A stretch of DNA of 64,000 bases, taken from assembly GCF_026230175.1 (NCBI RefSeq), contig NZ_CP104208.1, positions 2,232,001 through 2,296,000 of the forward strand, read 5' to 3'. The stretch comes from Desulfovibrio mangrovi. Its GTDB lineage: Bacteria; Desulfobacterota; Desulfovibrionia; Desulfovibrionales; Desulfovibrionaceae. The translations under genes were made by a program, and so were the position numbers. A model generated the notes under the pieces. That model was not told the DNA's origin and did no database searches. It saw only the letters and a program-made list of their open reading frames with translations. Numbering within the stretch: position 1 is the stretch's first letter; every line of letters begins with the position of its first letter. Positions 1 through 8,732 of the stretch are shown in pieces.

Positions 1-243
1 CAATTTGGATTCAGAAATCCTACCCGACATAGACGTTCTTAACCTCCTGATTTCATCTATGATTTCGACAAAGGTTGCGGCAAGACGTATCGCTTTTGGA
101 CGCGCCTGTCGCAAGTACTGTGTACCAAGCGACTTTCGCACCTCTTTTCGCCCAAAGTACGGGACGACATCTTCGGGCAAACGAATCCTGAAATATAGAC
201 CACTTGGACGCTGAAGCAAGTAGGAGGGAGCAGAAAATGACAC
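1..243 (-). CDS. Tyrosine recombinase/phage integrase, N-terminal part (cut by window edge)
   Basis: An 81-codon frame with no stop enters from the left edge on the minus strand and starts at GTG 243, with GAGGTG seven bases upstream. The start of the protein reads LYFRIRLPEDVVPYFGRKEV (about residues 16-35), followed by RKSLGT and ARPKAIRLA. This is the pattern at the N terminus of many tyrosine recombinases (DUF6538-like, before the SAM-like core-binding domain). The catalytic domain lies outside the window. The 3' end of tRNA-Ser is 100 bases away and points toward the gene, the usual layout for an element integrated into a tRNA gene. The family call rests on the N-terminal pattern only. 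Confidence 0.7.
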   Translation of the reverse strand, partial: MSFSAPSYLLQRPSGLYFRIRLPEDVVPYFGRKEVRKSLGTQYLRQARPKAIRLAATFVEIIDEIRRLRTSMSGRISESKL

Positions 244-342
244 AGGCTTGCACCTCGCATTGTGTACCACCAAGGTGTCCCAAGGTAGTCCAGCTGCCGT
301 ACAAGCCTGAAAAAGATTGCCATTTAAGGCATTTAAGAGCGA

Positions 343-434
343 TGGCGGAAGGGGTGAGATTCGAACTCACGGACGTCGTAAAACGTCGGCAGTTTTCAAG
401 ACTGCTGCAATAAACCGGGCTCTGCCACCCTTCC
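343..434 (-). tRNA. tRNA-Ser(TGA)
   Basis: The minus strand folds as a class II tRNA. Acceptor GGAAGGG (434-428) pairs with CCCTTCC (353-347), the discriminator is G, and CCA is encoded (345-343). The anticodon loop is CTTGAAA with anticodon TGA, a long variable arm follows, and the T loop is GTTCGAATC. Its 3' end faces the truncated integrase, so it is a likely attachment site. Confidence 0.97.
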
Positions 435-464
435 ACATATAAAGAACCGGTGCGGCCATGCCGC

Positions 465-493
465 GCGGGAAGGGAGATATATATGCTTCCCGC
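465..493 (-). terminator. Hairpin downstream of the hybrid kinase gene
   Basis: GCGGGAAG (465-472) pairs with CTTCCCGC (486-493), 52 bases after the stop of the minus-strand kinase. There is no clear U-tract on the minus strand, so termination is only probable. Confidence 0.35.
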
Positions 494-545
494 AAAAAGT
501 GCAAGGCCGGAAGCTGCATCCTTCCTGCCCTGCCTGAATATTACG

Positions 546-2249
546 CTAGCCCTGATTCTGCAGCAGATACTTCAAAATCAGACTGAGCAGGTTATCTGAA
601 TTGATGGGCTTGCCGATGTAGTCATTCATGCCCGCCGCAAGGAACTGTTCACGGTCCCCCTTCATGGCATGGGCGGTCATGGCAATAATCGGAACGCCCG
701 ACGGCGTCTTGAGCCCTTCGGCAGCACGCACGGCCTTGGTGGCGTCCATGCCGTCCATTTCAGGCATAGCTATGTCCATCAGTATAAGATCAAATTCCTT
801 TTCCCGGAGAGCCGGAATCACCTCGGTGCCATCAGAAACAACCTGCACCTCAAAGCCCTGTTTCTTCAGGAATTTTTCGATATACATCAGGTTGACCGGA
901 TGATCCTCGGCAACAAGTATCCTGCCACGGCAGACTGCTGCGGGGCGTTTCTCAGTACCCCCAGCCTTTCTGGCAACAGGCTTCTCTTCCAGATAGGCAA
1001 GCTGGAAGGGAATAATGAAGCTGAAACGGGCACCTTGTCCGGGCAAGCTGCTCAGTTTGATTCTGCCGCCCATGAGATCCACGAGACGCTTGCATATGGC
1101 AAGCCCGAGACCTGTTCCCTGATGCCTGCGCGAAAAAGAGCCGTCCGCCTGAGCGAAGCTGTCGAAAATGCGTTCCTGATGCGCCTCCAGAATCCCCGGC
1201 CCCGTGTCCGTCACGGAGAACTCGATCTCTACGGTGTTGTCGGGAAACTCCTGAATAAGCTCCACTCCCAGTTGCACCTGACCGGATTCGGTAAACTTCA
1301 ACGCGTTGTCCAGCAGGTTCACAAGCACCTGACGCAGACGAAGCGGATCTCCCATCAATCCATCCGGCACGGAATCCGGCACGGAAAAACGGAAGTCCAA
1401 TCCACGTTCTTCAGCACGGTGCACAAACATGGTGTGCAGGGCCGAAAGGCGCTTGCGCAGACGGAAGGCTTGATTATCCAGTTCAATGACACCGGCTTCG
1501 ATCTTGGAGAAATCAAGAATGTCGTTAATGAGGGCCAGCAGGGATTCGGCCGAGTTCTGTACAGATTCAAGATACTCGCGCTGCTCCTCGTCCAGCTCGG
1601 TGTCCATGGCAAGATCAAGCATGCCCAGCACGCCGTTCATAGGCGTGCGTATCTCATGGCTCATGGAAGCAAGAAACTCGCTCTTGGCCTTGTTGGCAGC
1701 GTCTGCAGCCTCTTTGGCCACGCGCAGTTCCCGCTCCATTTTGCGGGTGGCGGTCACATCACGCACATACTCCGCCACCATGGAAAAATCTTCTCCGGTC
1801 CGGACAACCGGAAACACGGTTATGGAACGGTATTCACGCGTCTGGGGGTTATAAAGCTCAATGACTTTCTGCTTGCGCGTTTCAAAGACTTCTTCAACCT
1901 GACACTGGTCGCAGTATTTCTCTCCCCTGAAAAAACAGCCGAAGCAGACGGTTCCGTCTCTGTCGCCGCCGCGGTTTTCCCAGTAGGTGTCTTCCTCGCT
2001 CCAGTTGCTGAACACCACGTTTTCCGCCCGGTCATGCACCGTCAGCTTGTCAGGAATGGCATTCAGAATATCCTCAAGAAGCTGCCTTTCACGCTGCAGG
2101 CTTTCCACCTGCTCTTCCAGCCGGACGTGAGACGCACGCAACGCCGCCAACTCGACGCGCAACGCATCCAAGTCTGACGAATCCTCACCCACGGGGGACA
2201 CAACTCCTGCGCCCGCCGCTCCGGCAATGTCACCTTTAACAACACTCAT
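546..2249 (-). CDS. Hybrid sensor histidine kinase (PAS, HisKA, HATPase, receiver)
   Basis: Predicted 567-residue cytoplasmic hybrid kinase with no membrane segment. Order: coiled coil (about 25-60), PAS domain (about 60-170), HisKA with [10 protein letters not shown] (H near 196), HATPase with DNALKF and the DTGPGI and GTGLGL boxes, and a C-terminal receiver with phosphorylatable Asp in [12 protein letters not shown]. The PAS domain carries a cysteine pair of pairs, CFGC and CDQC, that could bind metal or sense redox state. Such hybrids normally pass phosphate to a separate Hpt protein, and none is nearby. The gene is divergent from rfbC. The first in-frame ATG at 2249 is used; the exact start is uncertain. 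Confidence 0.9.
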   Translation of the reverse strand: MSVVKGDIAGAAGAGVVSPVGEDSSDLDALRVELAALRASHVRLEEQVESLQRERQLLEDILNAIPDKLTVHDRAENVVFSNWSEEDTYWENRGGDRDGTVCFGCFFRGEKYCDQCQVEEVFETRKQKVIELYNPQTREYRSITVFPVVRTGEDFSMVAEYVRDVTATRKMERELRVAKEAADAANKAKSEFLASMSHEIRTPMNGVLGMLDLAMDTELDEEQREYLESVQNSAESLLALINDILDFSKIEAGVIELDNQAFRLRKRLSALHTMFVHRAEERGLDFRFSVPDSVPDGLMGDPLRLRQVLVNLLDNALKFTESGQVQLGVELIQEFPDNTVEIEFSVTDTGPGILEAHQERIFDSFAQADGSFSRRHQGTGLGLAICKRLVDLMGGRIKLSSLPGQGARFSFIIPFQLAYLEEKPVARKAGGTEKRPAAVCRGRILVAEDHPVNLMYIEKFLKKQGFEVQVVSDGTEVIPALREKEFDLILMDIAMPEMDGMDATKAVRAAEGLKTPSGVPIIAMTAHAMKGDREQFLAAGMNDYIGKPINSDNLLSLILKYLLQNQG

Positions 2250-2552
2250 CGTTTCTAGTCCAATCCCTTGCCACAGTATGCGGGCGAGACTACCCCGTAC
2301 CCCTTTTCGCCATCACGCCCCCCGACGTTCCGTTGCATACGAAGCGCATCCATGCGTACACGACGCGATATTCGGCAATCCTTATACCTATGCACACCAC
2401 TCTTGGGAAGAGGGGAAACCATTTTTTTGCAGACCTATTACGCGCCACCGCCTCTTTTCAACAGAAGGTGGTTCATGTACAATCTACACAGCTATTCATT
2501 CTGGCACGTTACCCGTGCATTTCACCATACACCACTTGCCAAGGAGACGGGC
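2250..2552. other. Divergent intergenic region, no gene seen
   Basis: About 300 bases between the divergent kinase and rfbC. It contains an alternative in-frame ATG for rfbC at 2475 but no protein-like frame of its own and no clear hairpin. Confidence 0.5.
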
Positions 2553-3104
2553 TTGCAGATTGTACAAACCGGCATTCCCGGACTGGTTATTCTGGAACCC
2601 AAAGTTCACGGAGACCACCGCGGATTCTTCATCGAAACGTTCCGTCGGGATACACTCCAGAATGCGGGGCTGCCCTTCGACTTCGTGCAGGACAATCATG
2701 CCCGCTCCGAACAGGCCGGGGTTCTGCGAGGGTTGCACTTCCAACTGCCTCCGGCCACGCAGGCCAAACTGGTCTGGGTTACCAGCGGATCAGTCTTTGA
2801 TGTGGTCGTGGACCTGCGCGCCGGTTCCCCCACCTTCCGGCAGTGGTACTCGGTGACCCTTTCCGCACAGAATTTCAAACGCCTGCTCGTTCCAAGGGGA
2901 TTTGCACACGGCTACATGACGCTGGAGCCGGGAACCGAGTTCCAATACAAAGTGGATGCTTATTACGCCCCGCAGATGGAATCGGGTATCGTATGGAATG
3001 ATCCGGACCTTGCCATTCCCTGGCCGGACATCACCCCGATTCTTTCTGAAAAGGACAACCTCCTGCCGAAGCTGGCTGAGTTCAACACGCCGTTCACGTT
3101 CTGA
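2553..3104 (+). CDS. rfbC: dTDP-4-dehydrorhamnose 3,5-epimerase
   Basis: RmlC-type cupin that epimerises dTDP-4-keto-6-deoxyglucose on the dTDP-rhamnose pathway for surface polysaccharide. Visible family motifs are GDHRGFFIETFR, the catalytic-histidine region GVLRGLHFQ, KLVWVTSGSVFDVVVDLR, VPRGFAHGY and the end-region IVWNDPDLAIPWP. I use TTG 2553 because AAGGAG lies six bases upstream and the product is 183 residues, the usual family length. An ATG at 2475 with AAGGTGG upstream would add 26 residues that are not part of the family fold. No other rml genes are in the window, so the pathway is completed elsewhere. Confidence 0.92.
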   Translation: MQIVQTGIPGLVILEPKVHGDHRGFFIETFRRDTLQNAGLPFDFVQDNHARSEQAGVLRGLHFQLPPATQAKLVWVTSGSVFDVVVDLRAGSPTFRQWYSVTLSAQNFKRLLVPRGFAHGYMTLEPGTEFQYKVDAYYAPQMESGIVWNDPDLAIPWPDITPILSEKDNLLPKLAEFNTPFTF

Positions 3105-3208
3105 TGACGTGATCCTCGCATGGTGGACAGACGCCCGACCCGCAACAACGCGTTAAGCCATGCCCCCCCACTGCGGCATATCTCTTTGCGCGCACAAAAG
3201 CTGGCCAC

Positions 3209-3510
3209 TATATCATATTAATAGATACAAATGCGCAGCCACGCGCCATCGCAAGCGATGCAGGCGACATTTATCCTTGTCCTGACAGGGTGTTAGAAAC
3301 AGGTTTGAGATTGTATCAAACAAGGACAAGAATCCACTTATTCCCGAAACCCCACGACCTGCCCCTCGGCAGACAATTCTCAGGCGCACCGGCATCCGGA
3401 TGAAAATCTCTTGGAGATTATCTGGATAGGTGCGCTGTATTTTTACGCGGGAAACGCGCCCCTCCTCCAAAACGGTTTTCCGGAAGAATGGCTTCCAATT
3501 TTCTACTTTC
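3209..3510 (+). ncRNA. Candidate structured RNA or structured leader upstream of qrc
   Basis: The 550-base gap before qrcA holds several stacked inverted repeats. CATCGC/GCGATG lies at 3247-3260. CTTGTCCT/AGGACAAG (3276-3283/3323-3330) encloses GTTTGA/TCAAAC. A long stepped hairpin at 3385-3436 has arms GCGCACC/GGTGCGC, then ATCCGG/CTGGAT, then AATCTC/GAGATT. CGCG/CGCG is at 3447-3459 and GGAAG/CTTCC at 3483-3497, followed by a T-rich run. TTGCGC (3186-3191), 17 bases, TATATC (3209-3214) could be a promoter. It matches no riboswitch class I know. It could be a separate small RNA or part of the qrc leader. Confidence 0.28.
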
Positions 3511-3655
3511 AATACATACAGCCAGTTACCACGGCAGGCCCTGAGTTCGTGAATTATTTCACCTTGACACAGCAATTGGCTTCCGCTTAGGTAATGGGCG
3601 TGGCAATTGTGGGCATTTTTTTTAATTTTTCAAACCAGCTATGAGGCGAAGGGTT

Positions 3656-4285
3656 ATGGCGGACAGGCATTTACATCCTGCCAACGGGAACAGCGCGTCC
3701 AGCCAGTTTGGCGGCGCAGCCCCGTTCTTCGTAGGTCTGGTAGTGGCACTCATCTTGGGCTGGTGGGCGTTCCCGCAGATGCTTTATTCTCAGAAGCATC
3801 AGCCGGTACGATTCAGCCATAAGGTGCATATGGAGGGCGCAGGCATGGAATGTTCATCCTGCCACTTCCTCCGTGAAGACGGCTCTTTTGCAGGTCTCCC
3901 CACCACGGAAAGCTGTGCTGAATGTCACAGCGAACCTCTGGGCAGCGACCCTGAAGAAGCTCGTTTCATTGAAGAATACGTAAACACCGGCAAGGAAGTT
4001 GAGTGGCTTGTCTACCAGAAGCAGCCGGACAACGTATTCTTCAGCCATGCGGCTCACTCGATGAATTCGTGCAATACGTGTCACGACTTTACCGAGACCG
4101 AGCTTTGTTCTACGTGTCACCCCAATGTGGCCGAAACGGACGAAGCCCCGGTTTACTATGAAAACAAGCTGACCAAGTACAGCAAGCAGACCATGAAGAT
4201 GTGGCGCTGCGAGGAATGCCATGCTCACCCTGAGCATTACGGCACCACTCGTTCCAGCAACGCATGTTATGTCTGCCATAAGTAA
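3656..4285 (+). CDS. qrcA: Menaquinone reductase, multihaem cytochrome c subunit QrcA
   Basis: First gene of the Qrc complex, which takes electrons from periplasmic cytochrome c3 and reduces menaquinone. The roughly 209-residue protein has one N-terminal membrane segment (PFFVGLVVALILGWWAF) that anchors it to the periplasmic face. It has six CXXCH haem motifs in order: CSSCH, CAECH, CNTCH, CSTCH, CEECH, CYVCH. This agrees with the hexahaem QrcA described in Desulfovibrio vulgaris. I prefer ATG 3656 (GAGGCGAAGGG upstream) over ATG 3641, which has no ribosome binding site. qrcB follows 14 bases after the stop. Confidence 0.95.
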   Translation: MADRHLHPANGNSASSQFGGAAPFFVGLVVALILGWWAFPQMLYSQKHQPVRFSHKVHMEGAGMECSSCHFLREDGSFAGLPTTESCAECHSEPLGSDPEEARFIEEYVNTGKEVEWLVYQKQPDNVFFSHAAHSMNSCNTCHDFTETELCSTCHPNVAETDEAPVYYENKLTKYSKQTMKMWRCEECHAHPEHYGTTRSSNACYVCHK

Positions 4286-4299
4286 AAGGGGTGGTTTCA

Positions 4300-6369
4300 A
4301 TGGCAGTTGATAGAAGAGGTTTTCTCAAGTTCGTCGCCGGTGTCAGCGCAGGCGTTATGGTAACTCCCATTCCGTGGAAACTGCTCGACGACGCTAGTAT
4401 TTGGACCCAGAACTGGCCTTGGATTCCCTCCAACGTCGACGGCGCGACCAGCTACGTCTCCACCGTGAGCAAGCTGTGTCCCTCCTGCGTCGGCATGAAG
4501 GTCCGTCTGGTGGGCGATCGTCCCGTACGCATCCTCCCCGACGAGAATCATCCGCTTTCCAAGGGCGGTATCTCCCCCCTGGCTGTTGCTGAAGCACAGA
4601 TGCTCTACAGCCCCGCACGCGTTAAGCGTCCTTTGAAGCGGGCTGCAGACGGCGCATATGTTGCCATCAGCTGGGAAGAAGCCGATGCGCTGCTGGCTGA
4701 AAAGCTCGGCGCCGCAAAGGGCAGCATCGCATGTGTGTCCGGTGACGAAACCGGCAGCATCAACGAAGTGCTTTCTTCCCTCGCCGTTCAGGCGGGTTCC
4801 GGCAACTTCTACCTGATGCCCACCGAGGCACAGCCCGCAGCCAAGGCTCTTGCAGCCATGGGCGGCAAGGGTCAGCTCGGTTACGACATCGAAAACAGCG
4901 ACTACGTTCTCGCCATCGGCGCCAACGTACTCGAAACCTGGGGCCCGGTTATCAGCACCCGTGCAGCTTACAAGGCAGCACGTCCCCATGGTGAAGATCC
5001 CGCTGTCCAGTTCGTGTTTGCAGGTCCGGTGCAGAACAGCACCGCCGCAGGCGCTGACCAGTGGGTTCCCATCAAGGCCGGCACCGAAGGCGTTTTCGCC
5101 CTCGGTATTGCGCATCTGCTCATCAAGGCCGGGGCAACGGCCGATGCAGCTGATTTCAGCGCATTCAAGAGCCTTGCTGAAGCCTACACCCCCGCCAAGG
5201 TTGCGGAAATCACCGGCACCAACGCCGACCAGCTCAAGGCCGTAGCCGCAGCACTGCTGAAGGCACGCACCCCGCTGGTTGTATGCGGCTCCGACTTCGG
5301 TCAGGGCACCGGCGCCGGCACCGTCATGGCAGGCATCGCAGTCAACATGCTGCTCGGCGGTCTGAACCGCAAGGGTGGCCTTAAACTGCTGCCCGTTGCC
5401 GAGCCGGTAGTTTCCTCCGCCATGTCCCGCGCAGAGATGATGGACAAGGACTTCGTTTCCTACATGTCCCGCATCAACGCAGGCAAGGAAAAGGCCCCCA
5501 AGGCCATGGTCTTCTACGAAGCCAACCCTGCCTACGCTCTGCCTCAGGCAACCAAGATGTCCGAAGTGCTGGGACAGGTATCCTTCAAGGTTACCTTCAC
5601 CACCTTCCTTGACGAAACCGCAATGCTCTGTGACCTCGTGCTGCCCGTTCCCATGGGCCTCGAGCGTCTGGATGACGTGGCGACCCCCTACGGTTACGGT
5701 CAGGCGCTGTACTGTCTCGCACGTCCCGTGGCTCCCATGCCCGCAAGCGTCAAGCCCGCAGGCGACTACATCGTCGCTCTTGCCGGCAAGCTTGGCTGCT
5801 CGCTCGGCGTCAGCTCCTGGGAAGAAGTGCTGCAGGCCAAGGCCAAGGCCATGGATGCAGATTGGGACAGCCTGATGGACGGCAACGTCTTCACCAGCGA
5901 TGCAACCGTAAGTGCCAACCTCTCCTTTGCCGCAGACCTTCTCGCCAAGAGCGTGAACGTCAAGGCACAGGAAGGCAACTTTGCTGTTGCACCTGTTTTC
6001 AAGCTCGGCATCGGCACCGCAAAGACTGCCATCCCGCCGTACAACAACAAGCTCATCCGCCGCTGGGAACTCCAGGGCAATGAGCTGTACGTTGCGATGA
6101 ATGGAGCAACCGCCCGCAAGCTCGGCGTGATGATGCACGACAAGATCGTCATCAGCAACAAGAGCGGCAGCATCAATGCCCGCGTGAACATCTTCGAAGG
6201 CATCATGAACGATACCATTACCGTTCTGATGGGCCTCGGCCACACCGCCTTCGACCAGTTCAGCAAGGGCAAGGGCGAGAACGTCATGCAACTGCTGACC
6301 GTCGGTTTCGAAGCAGGAACGGGCCTTTCCGTCTGGAACATGGCCGGCGTCACTATCAGCAAGGCATAA
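4300..6369 (+). CDS. qrcB: Menaquinone reductase, molybdopterin-oxidoreductase-like subunit QrcB
   Basis: Large periplasmic subunit of Qrc, about 689 residues, of the molybdopterin oxidoreductase family. The N terminus MAVDRRGFLKFVAGV is a twin-arginine-type signal or anchor. Only one CXXC (CPSC, near residue 60) is seen where catalytic relatives have a four-cysteine cluster site. From family knowledge, this subunit is regarded as non-canonical and probably without an active molybdenum site. The C-terminal MopB-type beta-barrel domain begins near RRWELQGNELYVAMN. Start ATG 4300 is preceded by AAAAGGGGTGG. A 1376-codon antisense frame covers this gene and is a codon-bias artefact. Confidence 0.95.
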   Translation: MAVDRRGFLKFVAGVSAGVMVTPIPWKLLDDASIWTQNWPWIPSNVDGATSYVSTVSKLCPSCVGMKVRLVGDRPVRILPDENHPLSKGGISPLAVAEAQMLYSPARVKRPLKRAADGAYVAISWEEADALLAEKLGAAKGSIACVSGDETGSINEVLSSLAVQAGSGNFYLMPTEAQPAAKALAAMGGKGQLGYDIENSDYVLAIGANVLETWGPVISTRAAYKAARPHGEDPAVQFVFAGPVQNSTAAGADQWVPIKAGTEGVFALGIAHLLIKAGATADAADFSAFKSLAEAYTPAKVAEITGTNADQLKAVAAALLKARTPLVVCGSDFGQGTGAGTVMAGIAVNMLLGGLNRKGGLKLLPVAEPVVSSAMSRAEMMDKDFVSYMSRINAGKEKAPKAMVFYEANPAYALPQATKMSEVLGQVSFKVTFTTFLDETAMLCDLVLPVPMGLERLDDVATPYGYGQALYCLARPVAPMPASVKPAGDYIVALAGKLGCSLGVSSWEEVLQAKAKAMDADWDSLMDGNVFTSDATVSANLSFAADLLAKSVNVKAQEGNFAVAPVFKLGIGTAKTAIPPYNNKLIRRWELQGNELYVAMNGATARKLGVMMHDKIVISNKSGSINARVNIFEGIMNDTITVLMGLGHTAFDQFSKGKGENVMQLLTVGFEAGTGLSVWNMAGVTISKA

Positions 6370-6381
6370 GGGACGATCGTC

Positions 6382-7146
6382 ATGCAAGCAAAAGAATTCA
6401 AAGTAAAATGGGGGATGGCAATCGACATCGATAAGTGTACCGGTTGCGGTGCCTGCATGGTTGCATGCCAGGCCGAAAACAACCTGTCGCCCATCGAAGA
6501 TGCCTCCAACAAGATCAAGGTGATGAACTGGCTGGTGGTTTACGAGCTCAGCAACAAGAAGCCTTTCCCTGAGCACGATGTTGCCTACCTGCCCCGCCCC
6601 TGCCAACAGTGCGGTACCCCGCCCTGCGTATCGGTCTGCCCCGTTATCGCAACGGACAAGAACGAAGAAGGCGGCATTGTCAGCCAAATCTACCCCCGCT
6701 GCATCGGCTGCCGGTACTGCATGGCTGCGTGCCCCTACCATGCACGCTACTTCAACTGGCTTGACCCCGTGTGGCCCGAAGGCATGGAAAAGGCCCTCAC
6801 CCCCGACGTATCCGTACGTCCCCGTGGTGTGGTCGAGAAGTGCTCCTTCTGTCACCACCGTTTCATGATGGCCAAGGACAAGGCTATTGTAGAAGGTCGC
6901 GATCCCGAGGCTCTGGCCGACGGCGAATACGTGACTTCCTGCACCGAAGCCTGTCCCAACGGTGCCATCGTGTTCGGCGATCTGAACAATCCCGATCATC
7001 AGGTATATGAACTGGCACGCTCCAAGTATGCCAGCCGTCTGCTTGAGCGCCTCCATGCCGACACTCAGGTGTACTACATCAGCCGCCGTGAGTGGGTACG
7101 TCGCCAGCTCGACAACTACCTGGATAACGAAAAGGTCAAGGGGTAG
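6382..7146 (+). CDS. qrcC: Menaquinone reductase, iron-sulfur subunit QrcC
   Basis: 254-residue ferredoxin-like subunit that carries electrons between the cytochrome and the membrane subunit. Cysteine clusters in order: CTGCGACMVAC (about 16-26), CQQCGTPPCVSVC (about 73-85), CIGCRYCMAAC (about 106-116) and CSFC with a later CTEAC (about 154-190). This arrangement is of the DmsB/PsrB/NrfC type with four clusters. There is no signal peptide, so it is probably exported with the Tat-signal-bearing QrcB. It lies 12 bases after qrcB and six bases before qrcD, clearly one operon. Confidence 0.95.
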   Translation: MQAKEFKVKWGMAIDIDKCTGCGACMVACQAENNLSPIEDASNKIKVMNWLVVYELSNKKPFPEHDVAYLPRPCQQCGTPPCVSVCPVIATDKNEEGGIVSQIYPRCIGCRYCMAACPYHARYFNWLDPVWPEGMEKALTPDVSVRPRGVVEKCSFCHHRFMMAKDKAIVEGRDPEALADGEYVTSCTEACPNGAIVFGDLNNPDHQVYELARSKYASRLLERLHADTQVYYISRREWVRRQLDNYLDNEKVKG

Positions 7147-7152
7147 AACACC

Positions 7153-8415
7153 ATGGAAAAGAACTACTCTCTTCCCGCGGATCATGATCTCTTCCCGGAA
7201 GGCGCGCAGCGCTGTTCCCTGATGAAGTTCACGGTCTGGATGGGCTTGGTCGGCGTTGTCGCTGTCTGGGGTCTCTATGCCGCGTATAAGGTGCTCAGCA
7301 CCGGTCTTGGCGTAACCGCTCTGGACGACTACTTCGGCTTCGGTCTCTGGATCACCTTCGACCTTGCCGTCATCGCCCTTGGCGCTGGTGCCTTCTTCAC
7401 CGGTCTGCTCAGATACATCCTGAACATCGACCCGTTGAAGAACATCATCAACCTGACGGTTATCGTAGGCTTTATCTGCTACTCGGGCGCCATGCTCATT
7501 CTGGTACTCGACGTAGGTCAGCCGGTCCGCGCATGGTTCGGTTACTGGCACGCAAACGTACACTCCATGCTTACAGAAGTTATTTTCTGTATCACGTGTT
7601 ACCTTATCGTGCTGATCATCGAATACGTACCGCTCATCCTTGAACAGAAGCAGCTGAACCGCATTCCCCTGCTGCATCATATCGCGCACAACCTGCACGT
7701 TATGATGCCCCTGTTCGCCGGTGTGGGCGCGTTCCTCTCCACCTTCCACCAGGGTTCTCTCGGCGGCATGTACGGCGTGCTCTTCGCCCGCCCCTATGTC
7801 TTCCGTGACGGCTTCTTCGTATGGCCCTGGACCTTCTTCCTGTTCGTTATTTCCGCTGTTGGCTCCGGCCCGGTATTCACCGTGCTGATTGCCACCCTGA
7901 TGGAAAAGATGACCGGCAAGAAACTGGTAAGCTGGGATATCAAGTCCCTGATGGGTAAGATTGCCGGTTCCATGCTGTTTGTGTACCTGATCTTCAAGTT
8001 CATGGACACCTACGGCTGGATCGCACACATCCTTCCCAATGCAGGTCTGACTTACGACCAGAACTTCTATGGCAATATCTACGGCCAGTGGCTGCTGTGG
8101 GCTGAACTGGGTGTATGCGGCGTTCTGCCCTGCATCATCCTGCTCGTACCCAGCCTGCGCAACAACCCTGCGCTGTTCTACTCTGCCGCCATTCTGGACT
8201 GCATCGGTGTAACCATCAACCGCTACGTCTTCACGGTTCAGGCTCTGGCTATGCCGGTTATGCCTTTCGACACCTGGGAAACGTATGCACCGAACTGGGC
8301 GGAATGGGGCTCCAGTGCTCTGGTTGTCGCTTACGGCGCCATCGTACTCTCGCTCTCCTACCGCTACCTGCCGGTATTCCCGCAGGAGAAAAAGCTGAAT
8401 GCGACCAAGGCATAA
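7153..8415 (+). CDS. qrcD: Menaquinone reductase, NrfD/PsrC-type membrane subunit QrcD
   Basis: 420-residue integral membrane protein with about ten hydrophobic segments, of the NrfD/PsrC family that binds the quinone. Examples are FTVWMGLVGVVAVWGLYAAY (near 25-45) and IVGFICYSGAMLILVLDV. The family-typical GVGAFLSTFHQGSLGGMYG segment is in the middle. It completes the four-subunit Qrc set. The stop is followed by two hairpin terminators, so the operon ends here. Confidence 0.95.
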   Translation: MEKNYSLPADHDLFPEGAQRCSLMKFTVWMGLVGVVAVWGLYAAYKVLSTGLGVTALDDYFGFGLWITFDLAVIALGAGAFFTGLLRYILNIDPLKNIINLTVIVGFICYSGAMLILVLDVGQPVRAWFGYWHANVHSMLTEVIFCITCYLIVLIIEYVPLILEQKQLNRIPLLHHIAHNLHVMMPLFAGVGAFLSTFHQGSLGGMYGVLFARPYVFRDGFFVWPWTFFLFVISAVGSGPVFTVLIATLMEKMTGKKLVSWDIKSLMGKIAGSMLFVYLIFKFMDTYGWIAHILPNAGLTYDQNFYGNIYGQWLLWAELGVCGVLPCIILLVPSLRNNPALFYSAAILDCIGVTINRYVFTVQALAMPVMPFDTWETYAPNWAEWGSSALVVAYGAIVLSLSYRYLPVFPQEKKLNATKA

Positions 8416-8453
8416 CGCCTGAGTCACATATACGGTTAAAGCTCAAAGTAGTT

Positions 8454-8545
8454 GAACCCCGGCACGGCCCCCACCCGTCCCGGGGTTCTTCTGTTGGTAT
8501 AGGTAAAAAGAGGCCGGTCGCCTGTGGCGACCGGCCTTTCTCTTC
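8454..8545 (+). terminator. Tandem terminators of the qrc operon
   Basis: First hairpin: GAACCCCGG (8454-8462) pairs with CCGGGGTTC (8480-8488), followed by TTCTG. Second: AGGCCGGTCGCC (8511-8522) pairs with GGCGACCGGCCT (8526-8537) around a TGT loop, followed by a T-rich tail. The second is a canonical intrinsic terminator. Confidence 0.85.
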
Positions 8546-8732
8546 ATGACGCTAACAACCAATGGTGCCCTTAATTTATATTGGGGAAACGAAACACACA
8601 TCACATCATACGGACTGACAATCTATGCGTGGGCGGAATGTCAATGCCTCCCACGATACCAATGCCATCCTCCAAAGATCATGAACAGCATACCTGAACA
8701 GCCGACGGCACTGGATCGAGCGCTTCGCGCTC

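Noticed and set aside
669-2177. A 502-codon plus-strand frame over the hybrid kinase
   Set aside because: Antisense shadow of a gene with clear kinase motifs, and no ribosome binding site or domain.
3401-3440. TPP riboswitch because of ATCTGGATA near 3421
   Set aside because: The rest of the THI element (CTGAGA, ACCC, TGCCAGCG) is absent, so the match is chance.
3213-3575. A 120-codon minus frame in the gap before qrcA
   Set aside because: No family resemblance, no ribosome binding site, and it spans several RNA-like inverted repeats.
4297-8427. A 1376-codon minus-strand open frame covering qrcB, qrcC and qrcD
   Set aside because: It is exactly antisense to three certain genes, its composition (His, Gly, Val, Ala rich) is the mirror of their codon bias, and it has no family motifs.
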